Positions 13,871-19,951 of a stretch of 20,609 nt of DNA are shown piece after piece. The translations under genes and the position numbers were made by a program. The stretch covers positions 1-20,609 of the forward strand of contig JACJXK010000030.1 in the NCBI GenBank assembly GCA_020636675.1. Direction: 5' to 3'. Position 1 is the first letter of the stretch. Each line of letters starts with the position of its first letter. This DNA is from Prevotellaceae bacterium (GTDB lineage Bacteria > Bacteroidota > Bacteroidia > Bacteroidales > Paludibacteraceae). The notes under the pieces were generated by a model, which worked only from the letters and a program-made list of their open reading frames with translations, searched no databases and was not told the DNA's origin.

Positions 13871-14474
13871 GTTCAGGAAAGGTGTTTCGTTTTTTTTTAT
13901 GGGATAGCTTGTCCTGTTCGTTCTTGTCCTGTGTCTGACTTGCACGTCTTTCACGGATAGATAACGTGTGTTGTGCGTTTGTCTTTTTCTATTGTATCTA
14001 CATTCCATAATGGAAATGTGGGTGGTTGATGTCCTGTTTTTGATAGCTTTGATGAATGGGAAATTTTGAGTGCTTTCTAAGTAATGATGAAAATAATCCG
14101 TAGGGTAAAATATATCTTGTAAGGATAGTTCCGCAGGCATCGCGTCGGTAGCAAAGTATCCGCTAGGGATGACTTTTAGTAGACAAAAGGACGGGACGGT
14201 ATTCCATCGGAATGCGCCAATATTTTCCGTTGTCATGGATTTTTGAATGGAATTTATAGGATGAACATGATTTTTTTTTTCAAAATATTTCACTGTCGGT
14301 AGGCGGGCAATCGCCTTTGGCCGCGGAGGAGGGAACGTGCGTGCCTCCCGGAAAGCAGGTAACAGCGTAGGCAATTCTGCCATACAAAGAGATGATGTCT
14401 ACGGCGTTTTGTCAAATCGGCACAAGTTGTCTTTTGGTATTTGTTCAAATATTTGAAAAAAATATTAGATAAGT
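13871..14474. other. Gene-poor gap between rplT and the trp promoter
   Basis: About 600 bp with no gene I can support. The minus strand has a 192-codon open frame (14383-13805), but it runs through the rplT terminator into the end of rplT, has a composition unlike the neighbouring genes, and includes one copy of the dispersed element (14128-14217). A perfect 14-bp palindrome, TTCAAATATTTGAA, is at 14444-14457, just upstream of the trp promoter. Otherwise the region shows nothing recognisable. Confidence 0.5.
14128..14217 (-). repeat. Dispersed intergenic element, copy B
   Basis: Read on the minus strand, this stretch gives NTVPSFCLLKVIPSGYFAT followed by DAMPAEL, which lines up with copy A (SLSFLFFCKKEIIPTGCFAD, then DAISNGL) allowing small in-frame gaps. 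The DNA shares ATCCCTA, TTTGCT and a following GACG or CGACG core with copy A. It is the only copy that lies in a long open frame. Nature unknown; it could be a decayed gene fragment, a small mobile repeat or a structured RNA. Confidence 0.45.
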
Positions 14475-14507
14475 CTTGCATTTCTGCATTTTTATTTTGA
14501 ATATTTG
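14475..14507 (+). promoter_or_regulatory. Probable trp operon promoter
   Basis: CTTG at 14475-14478, a 21-bp spacer and AATATTTG at 14500-14507 give a near match to TTTG / TAnnTTTG (one mismatch in each box). It lies about 35 bases before the first leader peptide ATG (14542). No comparable promoter is seen between the two attenuators, so both are probably read in one transcript. Confidence 0.5.
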
Positions 14508-14541
14508 CAGCACGAAAGAGAAATTATTTCGGGATTATAAA

Positions 14542-14622
14542 ATGAAACAGATGATATTAAATAACAATTGGTGGTGGCGCTTGCAGAATCAGAAATTCGT
14601 GAGTGACGCTTCTGTGTTATGA
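14542..14622 (+). CDS. trp leader peptide 1 (three consecutive Trp codons)
   Basis: A 26-codon frame starting MKQMILNNNWWWRLQNQ and ending VSDASVL. Three TGG codons in a row (14569-14577) are a sensor of charged tRNA-Trp. Scarce Trp-tRNA would stall the ribosome there; ample Trp would let it reach the TGA at 14620-14622 and cover the segment just upstream. Nothing suggests a function for the peptide itself. The arrangement fits ribosome-mediated attenuation, known in this phylum as the Bacteroid-trp RNA motif. Confidence 0.9.
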   Translation: MKQMILNNNWWWRLQNQKFVSDASVL

Positions 14623-14644
14623 TAATATGGAAGATATAAAGCCG

Positions 14645-14678
14645 GAAGGCCTGTCGTACTCACGGTGGGCCTTTTTTT
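14645..14678 (+). terminator. trp attenuator terminator 1
   Basis: GAAGGCCTG (14645-14653) pairs with TGGGCCTTT (14666-14674) around a 12-base loop, with T residues through 14678. Three of the nine pairs are G-U, so it should be weaker than terminator 2. The loop segment CGTACTCAC (14655-14663) is complementary to GTGAGTGACG (14599-14608) inside the leader peptide gene (nine pairs with one bulged base). That earlier segment is free when a ribosome stalls at the Trp codons and covered when it reaches the stop, as expected for an antiterminator strand. Confidence 0.85.
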
Positions 14679-14725
14679 ATTGCTATACGGAAGAATTTAG
14701 AAAAGTTAGAATAAAAGATAGAAAA

Positions 14726-14806
14726 ATGAAACAGATGATATTAAATAACAATTGGTGGTGGCGCTTGCGGGATAGGAACCTTGTGAGTGACGCTTCTGTG
14801 TTATGA
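14726..14806 (+). CDS. trp leader peptide 2 (three consecutive Trp codons)
   Basis: A 26-codon frame identical to leader 1 up to WWWRL, then RDRNL in place of QNQKF, then the same VSDASVL ending. The Trp codons are at 14753-14761 and the stop at 14804-14806. The frame is also open upstream through terminator 1, but the repeat structure makes the ATG at 14726 the clear start. It should sense Trp-tRNA independently of leader 1 on the same transcript. Confidence 0.9.
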   Translation: MKQMILNNNWWWRLRDRNLVSDASVL

Positions 14807-14828
14807 TAATATGGAAGATATAAAGCCG

Positions 14829-14862
14829 AAAGGCCTGTCGTACTCACGGCAGGCCTTTTTTT
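14829..14862 (+). terminator. trp attenuator terminator 2
   Basis: AAAGGCCTG (14829-14837) pairs perfectly with CAGGCCTTT (14850-14858) around a 12-base loop, with T residues through 14862. The loop segment CGTACTCAC (14839-14847) can pair with GTGAGTGACG (14783-14792) in leader 2, as in copy 1. GCCG (14825-14828) could also pair with CGGC (14847-14850) in a competing fold. trpB starts 59 bases after the T run. Confidence 0.88.
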
Positions 14863-14921
14863 ATTGCTTGAGAGATGAAAGTAAAAACACAAACAGAAAT
14901 AAATAATAAAAAATAGAAGAT

Positions 14922-16109
14922 ATGAAGTACGATGTAAATGAACAAGGTTATTATGGTGAATTCGGAGGAGCTTATGTTCCTGAGATTTTGCAGAAGAACG
15001 TAAAGGAGCTGAAGGAGAATTATCTGAAGATTATGCAGTCTCCTGATTTCCGGGAAGAGATGGATCATCTGATGCGCGAGTATGTAGGGCGTCCTACTCC
15101 TCTTTACTTTGCAAAGCGTCTTTCGGAAGAGGTTGGAGCCAAAGTCTATCTAAAGAGGGAGGACCTTTGCCATACGGGTGCGCATAAAATTAACAATGCC
15201 ATGGGGCAGATCCTTCTGGCCAAGAGGATGGGAAAGACGAGGATCGTGGCCGAGACAGGCGCCGGACAGCATGGCGTGGCTACGGCTACGGTCTGCGCGT
15301 TGATGAATATGGAGTGTGTGGTCTATATGGGAGAGACGGACATCAACCGTCAGTTCTTGAACGTGCAGCGTATGAAGATGCTGGGTGCTACGGTGTCGCC
15401 TGTGACCTCCGGCAATAAAACCTTGAAAGATGCTACCAACGAGGCCATCCGTGACTGGTGTTGTCATCCTCAGAACACGTTCTACATCATAGGTTCGGTG
15501 GTAGGCCCGCATCCTTATCCGGATATCGTGGCCAGATTCCAGTCTGTTATCAGTGAGGAGATAAAAAAGCAGTTGAAGGAGATGGAAGGTCGTGAAAACC
15601 CGGATTATCTGATTGCTTGTGTTGGAGGCGGAAGTAACGCTGCCGGTACATTCTACCACTATCTGGATTGTGAGGATGTGAAGCTTTATGAGGCGGAAGC
15701 CGCCGGTCTTGGCATTGATACGGACAAGAGCGCGGCAACCATCCATCTGGGAAAGGAAGGCGTTCTTCATGGCAGTCGGACACTGATTATGCAGACACCT
15801 GATGGCCAGATTGTGGAACCATATTCCATCTCTGCCGGATTGGATTATCCGGGTATCGGTCCGCTGCATGCCAACTTGGCCCTAAAGGGAAGGGCAACCG
15901 TCTTTGCCATTACAGACAAGCAGGCGATGGACGCCGCACTGAGGCTGACACGTTTGGAGGGCATCATTCCCGCCATAGAGAGTTCGCATGCGCTGGCCAT
16001 CTTGTCGGAGGCCAAGTTCAAACCTTCGGATATAGTAGTGCTGACGGTTTCCGGCAGGGGTGATAAGGATATGGATACCTTCACCAAGTATTTTGACGGT
16101 CAGTTCTGA
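14922..16109 (+). CDS. trpB: Tryptophan synthase beta chain
   Basis: The pyridoxal phosphate subunit of tryptophan synthase, which joins indole to serine; it works as an alpha2-beta2 complex with TrpA, whose gene is not in the window. 395 residues, a normal length. Key sites: Lys89 in HKINNA forms the Schiff base with the cofactor (Lys87 in Salmonella); Glu111 in AETGAGQHG is the catalytic acid (Glu109 there); CVGGGSNAAG binds the cofactor phosphate. It is the first structural gene of the operon and lies directly behind the double attenuator. It begins at an ATG after an A-rich leader. Confidence 0.98.
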   Translation: MKYDVNEQGYYGEFGGAYVPEILQKNVKELKENYLKIMQSPDFREEMDHLMREYVGRPTPLYFAKRLSEEVGAKVYLKREDLCHTGAHKINNAMGQILLAKRMGKTRIVAETGAGQHGVATATVCALMNMECVVYMGETDINRQFLNVQRMKMLGATVSPVTSGNKTLKDATNEAIRDWCCHPQNTFYIIGSVVGPHPYPDIVARFQSVISEEIKKQLKEMEGRENPDYLIACVGGGSNAAGTFYHYLDCEDVKLYEAEAAGLGIDTDKSAATIHLGKEGVLHGSRTLIMQTPDGQIVEPYSISAGLDYPGIGPLHANLALKGRATVFAITDKQAMDAALRLTRLEGIIPAIESSHALAILSEAKFKPSDIVVLTVSGRGDKDMDTFTKYFDGQF

Positions 16110-16141
16110 TAGTAATGTTGTTTCATAAAAGAGTAGAAGTC

Positions 16142-17536
16142 ATGTATAAATATAAAATAAACAGTAGAACCATTTTGGGCGATTTGCATACGCCGGTGAG
16201 TACTTATCTGAAATTGAGGGACCTTTTCCCTCAGAGTGCCTTGATGGAGAGTTCCGATTATCATGGCAGCGAAAACAACCGTTCGTTTATCGCGATAGAG
16301 CCGTTGGCCAGCATCTCTGTGGGTCATGGTGTCTCTACCGCATCTTATCCCGATAGGGAACGGACGGTCCGTGCCATCGACTCCAACTATCGGGTAGATA
16401 TGGCTATCAATGATTTTCTGTCTCAGTTTGAGGTAGATGGCGAATATGGCAAGTATTGCGGCTTGTATGGTTATACCACCTTCAATGCAGTCCGCTATTT
16501 CGAAGGGATACCTGTCAAGGATAGCATGGCAGAGAAAAATGATGCTCCGGATTTGTGCTACCTTTTCTATAAGTACATCATTGTCTTCAACGACTTCAAA
16601 CATGAGATGCTTTTGCTTGAGTTGTTGAGGGAGGGTGAGGAGAGTGGATTGGACAAGATGGAGGCGAAAATCAACGGAAACAACTTCTCCATGTATGCCT
16701 TTTCTGCAGTAGGGGAAACGACAAGTCCGTTGACCGACGAGGAACATAAGGCAAACATCCGGAAGGGTATTGCGCACTGCCTGCGTGGCGATGTGTTCCA
16801 GATTGTCTTGTCACGTCGTTTTGTCCAAAAATATAAAGGAGACGATTTCAAACTGTATAGAGCGTTGCGGAGCATCAATCCGTCTCCTTATCTTTTCTAT
16901 TTCGACTTTGGGGGCTATCGCATCTTCGGCTCTTCGCCTGAGACGCACTGCAAGATAGAGAATGGACGCGCTTATATCGACCCTATCGCAGGCACTACAC
17001 GGCGCACGGGCGACAAGCAGGAGGATGCCCGTCTGGCGGCCGCGCTTCTTGCCGATCCTAAAGAGAATGCGGAGCATGTGATGCTGGTCGATCTGGCCCG
17101 TAACGATTTGAGCCGTAACTGCTCAGGGGTGAAGGTCGATTTTTATAAGGAGGCACAATTCTATAGTCATGTCATCCATCTGGTCAGCCGTGTGAGTGGT
17201 GAGATGAAGAAGGGTGCTGATTCTATCAAGACATTCATCGATACCTTCCCTGCCGGTACTCTGAGCGGAGCACCCAAGGTGAAGGCCATGCAGCTGATTA
17301 GTGAAATAGAACCTCATAACAGAGGTGCGTATGGTGGGTGCATCGGCTTTATCGGTCTGAACGGTTCTTTGAACCAAGCCATCACCATCCGCACATTCGT
17401 TAGCAGAAACAATGAATTATGGTTTCAGGCCGGCGGCGGAATCGTAGCCAAAGGAAATGAGGAATACGAGCTGCAAGAGGTGAACAATAAGTTGGGCGCG
17501 TTGAAGAAGGCCATTTTGATGGCGGAGAAATTATGA
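16142..17536 (+). CDS. trpE: Anthranilate synthase component I
   Basis: Converts chorismate to anthranilate with ammonia supplied by TrpG. 464 residues from the ATG at 16142, which gives MYKYKINSRTILGDLHTPVS. An in-frame ATG at 16115, 5 bases after the trpB stop, would add nine residues and cannot be excluded. ALMESSDYHG (Ser37-Ser38 region) matches the LLES element through which tryptophan inhibits the enzyme, so feedback control is probably kept. The chorismate-binding fold shows FQIVLSRRF, GSSPETHCK, DPIAGTTRRTGD, DLARNDLSRN and FPAGTLSGAPKVKAM. It lies between trpB and trpG on the same strand. Confidence 0.97.
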   Translation: MYKYKINSRTILGDLHTPVSTYLKLRDLFPQSALMESSDYHGSENNRSFIAIEPLASISVGHGVSTASYPDRERTVRAIDSNYRVDMAINDFLSQFEVDGEYGKYCGLYGYTTFNAVRYFEGIPVKDSMAEKNDAPDLCYLFYKYIIVFNDFKHEMLLLELLREGEESGLDKMEAKINGNNFSMYAFSAVGETTSPLTDEEHKANIRKGIAHCLRGDVFQIVLSRRFVQKYKGDDFKLYRALRSINPSPYLFYFDFGGYRIFGSSPETHCKIENGRAYIDPIAGTTRRTGDKQEDARLAAALLADPKENAEHVMLVDLARNDLSRNCSGVKVDFYKEAQFYSHVIHLVSRVSGEMKKGADSIKTFIDTFPAGTLSGAPKVKAMQLISEIEPHNRGAYGGCIGFIGLNGSLNQAITIRTFVSRNNELWFQAGGGIVAKGNEEYELQEVNNKLGALKKAILMAEKL

Positions 17537-17559
17537 TTTTATTTTAAAAGTTGAATTTT

Positions 17560-18123
17560 ATGAAGACGATAATAATAGATAATTACGATTCTTTCACCTA
17601 TAACCTTAGTCAGTTGATCGAAGAGTTGGGGGTAGAGGTGGAGGTGGTCAGAAACGACCGTTTTGAGATGGATTACCTTGCCCGATTTGATAATATTGTC
17701 TTATCTCCTGGTCCCGGAATTCCGTCGGAGGCCGGCTTGCTGCTGGATGTGATAAAAGCCTATGCGGGAAAGAAACCCATATTGGGCGTCTGTTTGGGAC
17801 ATCAGGCTATCGGCGAAGCCTTCGGCAGTAAGCTGCTTAATCTGAGCGAGGTGTTTCATGGGGTGCAGACTCCGGTTGACATTGTGGCGGACGACTCTCT
17901 CTTTGCAGGGATGGAGAAGGAGATAATGGTGGGAAGATACCACTCTTGGGTGATAGATGCCGACCATCTTTCTCCCGATTTGGAGGTGACGGCCGTGAGC
18001 AAGGAGGGTCAGATTATGGCCGTCAGACATAGATGTTTCGACATTCATGGCATACAGTTTCATCCGGAGTCCGTACTTACTCCTGAAGGCCGCCGGATGG
18101 TGAAGAACTTTTTGAATGTCTGA
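17560..18123 (+). CDS. trpG: Anthranilate synthase component II (glutamine amidotransferase)
   Basis: Class I glutamine amidotransferase that releases ammonia from glutamine for TrpE. 187 residues from the ATG at 17560; the TTG at 17551 is in frame but not needed. Motifs: LSPGPGIPSEAG near the oxyanion site, GVCLGHQAIGEAFG with nucleophile Cys78, and IQFHPES with His168 and Glu170, completing the triad. It is a stand-alone subunit, not fused to trpD as in enteric bacteria. A homologous PabA-type role in folate synthesis is possible, but the context points to tryptophan. Confidence 0.96.
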   Translation: MKTIIIDNYDSFTYNLSQLIEELGVEVEVVRNDRFEMDYLARFDNIVLSPGPGIPSEAGLLLDVIKAYAGKKPILGVCLGHQAIGEAFGSKLLNLSEVFHGVQTPVDIVADDSLFAGMEKEIMVGRYHSWVIDADHLSPDLEVTAVSKEGQIMAVRHRCFDIHGIQFHPESVLTPEGRRMVKNFLNV

Positions 18124-18159
18124 ATCCCTTTTCCTTATTTAAAAAAAAATGAAGTAGTT

Positions 18160-19155
18160 ATGAAAGCAATGTTAGATAAACTGTTCAATCACGAAGAATT
18201 GAAACGAGAGGAAGCCCGCAATTTGTTGGCCAATATAACCCAAGGTATGTATAATGAGGATCAGATAGCGGCACTTCTTGCCGTTTATAGAATGCGCAAC
18301 ATCACGGTGAATGAGCTGGTCGGCTATCGGGAAGCTCTGTTGGAGACCCAAGTGAAGGTGAATCTGGATGCATACAAACCGATCGACATCGTAGGTACTG
18401 GCGGTGACGGCAAAAACACGTTCAATGTCTCCACTTGTTCCTGTTTCGTGTTGGCGGGTGCCGGCTACAAGGTGGCTAAGCACGGTAACTATGCGGCTAC
18501 GTCGGTGAGCGGTGCCAGCAATGTGATAGAGCTGCACGGCGTGAAGTTTACCAATGAACAGGATAAATTGTCTCGTTCTATCGAGGAGTGTGGTTTGGCA
18601 TATATGCATGCGCCATTGTTCACTCCTGCCATGAAGAGTGTGGCTCCGGTGCGTAAGCTGTTGCAGTTTAAGACGATATTCAATCTCTTGGGTCCGTTAG
18701 TCAATCCTTGCCGTCCTACCTATCAGTTGTTGGGAACGGCCGACTTAAACCAGTTCAGGTTATACACGAATGTGTATCAGACGTTGGATGTGAGTTATGG
18801 TGTGGTACATAGTTTGGACGGATATGATGAGATTTCGTTGACGTCCGACTTTAAAGTGGCTACAAACAGCTCGGAGTTTTTGTATTCGCCGGAGATGATT
18901 CACATGCCTACCATCGCGCAGAGCGATATCTATGGCGGAGAGACGGCGGAAGAGGCAAAGCGAATCTTTGATGATGTGTTGGGTGACCGGGCAACCGACT
19001 CGCAGAAAAACTGTGTGATAGCCAATTCTGCCTTTGCCATCCGGACCATCTGTCAGGATAAGAGCATCGACGATTGCATGGCCGAGGCGCGCGAGTCGAT
19101 GGAGGGCGGAAAGGCTATGCGGGTATTGAAGAAGTTTATCGCATTAAACTCATAG
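18160..19155 (+). CDS. trpD: Anthranilate phosphoribosyltransferase
   Basis: Transfers phosphoribose from PRPP to anthranilate. 331 residues, within the family's usual range. The PRPP-binding GTGGDGKNTFNVST (Gly79-Asp83 region) is intact. The following KHGN segment (107-110) continues YAATSVSGASN where many family members have Arg after the Asn; I recall a Tyr or similar residue here in other Bacteroidetes, so I do not read it as loss of function. The gene starts 36 bases after trpG and ends 3 bases before trpC. Confidence 0.96.
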   Translation: MKAMLDKLFNHEELKREEARNLLANITQGMYNEDQIAALLAVYRMRNITVNELVGYREALLETQVKVNLDAYKPIDIVGTGGDGKNTFNVSTCSCFVLAGAGYKVAKHGNYAATSVSGASNVIELHGVKFTNEQDKLSRSIEECGLAYMHAPLFTPAMKSVAPVRKLLQFKTIFNLLGPLVNPCRPTYQLLGTADLNQFRLYTNVYQTLDVSYGVVHSLDGYDEISLTSDFKVATNSSEFLYSPEMIHMPTIAQSDIYGGETAEEAKRIFDDVLGDRATDSQKNCVIANSAFAIRTICQDKSIDDCMAEARESMEGGKAMRVLKKFIALNS

Positions 19156-19158
19156 GCC

Positions 19159-19944
19159 ATGACTATATTGGATGAAATATTGGACAATAAGAGACAAGAG
19201 GTCGCACTTCTGAAAAAGACGATTCCGTTGGAGTCGTTGTTAGAAAGGCCGAATTACCGGAGAGATTGTCTTTCGATGAAGGCTAGGTTGCAAACTTCGT
19301 CATCTGGCATCATCTCCGAATTCAAGAGACGTTCGCCGTCAAAGGGGTTCATTAAGGAGATGGCTATCGTTTCAGATATAGTGCCAGGATATGAGAGGGC
19401 AGGAGCTTCGGGAGTGTCTATTCTTGCAGATAGCCGTTTCTTCTCTGGCTGTGTGGAGGATGTGGAGACGGCTCGCCCGTTGGTTAACGTGCCGCTTCTG
19501 TTTAAGGAGTTTGTTGTAGATGAGTATCAGATTCATCAGGCGAAGGCTACTGGAGCTGATGTGGTGTTGCTGATAGCGGCAGCGTTGTCGGAGAGTCAAT
19601 GCAGACGTTTTTCGGAGGTGGCAAAGTCTCTTGGCTTGGAGGTTTTGTTAGAGTTGCATCACTCTACGGAACTCCGTTTTGTCCATCCCGAAGTGGATAT
19701 GGTGGGCATCAATAACCGTAACTTGAAGACTTTTGAGGTTGATGTTGAAGCGTCGATCCGTCTTTGCCAATACATTCCGGACCGATATTTGAAGGTGTCG
19801 GAGAGCGGCATCTCATCTCCCGAAATGGTGAAACGGCTTCGGCATGAGGGCTTCTCCGGTTTTCTGATGGGCGAGAATTTCATGAAAGAGTTGGATCCGC
19901 CTGCCGCTTTGGCTAGTTTCATAGAAAAGGTGTTGGATAAATAA
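19159..19944 (+). CDS. trpC: Indole-3-glycerol phosphate synthase
   Basis: Closes the indole ring from carboxyphenylaminodeoxyribulose phosphate; a single-domain beta/alpha barrel of 261 residues, not fused to trpF as in E. coli. Catalytic-site motifs appear in barrel order: EFKRRSPSKGF (Lys62), LLFKEFVVDEYQI (Lys116), VLLIAAALS, LLELHH, GINNRNL (Asn186-Asn188 region) and SESGI (214-218). The ATG is 3 bases after the trpD stop, which suggests translational coupling. Confidence 0.97.
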   Translation: MTILDEILDNKRQEVALLKKTIPLESLLERPNYRRDCLSMKARLQTSSSGIISEFKRRSPSKGFIKEMAIVSDIVPGYERAGASGVSILADSRFFSGCVEDVETARPLVNVPLLFKEFVVDEYQIHQAKATGADVVLLIAAALSESQCRRFSEVAKSLGLEVLLELHHSTELRFVHPEVDMVGINNRNLKTFEVDVEASIRLCQYIPDRYLKVSESGISSPEMVKRLRHEGFSGFLMGENFMKELDPPAALASFIEKVLDK

Positions 19945-19951
19945 AAAAGCA

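Larger units (their letters stand above)
14539..14684 (+). repeat. Tandem attenuator repeat, copy 1
   Basis: First of two 146-bp direct repeats offset by exactly 184 bp (copy 2 at 14723-14868). Each repeat spans a leader peptide gene and its terminator. The copies differ at about 10 positions: seven within codons 15-19 of the leader peptide and three in the terminator arms. The spacer between copies, 14685-14722, has no match in the other copy. Confidence 0.95.
14723..14868 (+). repeat. Tandem attenuator repeat, copy 2
   Basis: Second 146-bp copy of the leader peptide plus terminator unit, ending 53 bases before the trpB start. It keeps the Trp codons, the stop codon, the possible antiterminator strands and the terminator. 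The conservation of these parts in both copies, with changes mostly elsewhere, suggests both are functional. Confidence 0.95.

Noticed and set aside
14603..14806. 67-codon frame ending with the second Trp leader peptide
   Set aside because: It reads through terminator 1 and its upstream part has no counterpart in copy 1. The repeat alignment shows that the real leader starts at 14726.
14876..14917. 13-codon frame ending just before trpB
   Set aside because: A Lys/Asn/Thr-rich string with no Trp codons in an A-rich leader; best explained by composition.
16115..16141. Upstream in-frame ATG for trpE
   Set aside because: Nine extra residues unlike the family N-terminus; the ATG at 16142 gives the usual start, although the alternative cannot be excluded.
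15150..16777. Long minus-strand frames opposite trpB and trpE
   Set aside because: Both trpB and trpE are intact and well conserved on the plus strand; the antisense frames have no family features.
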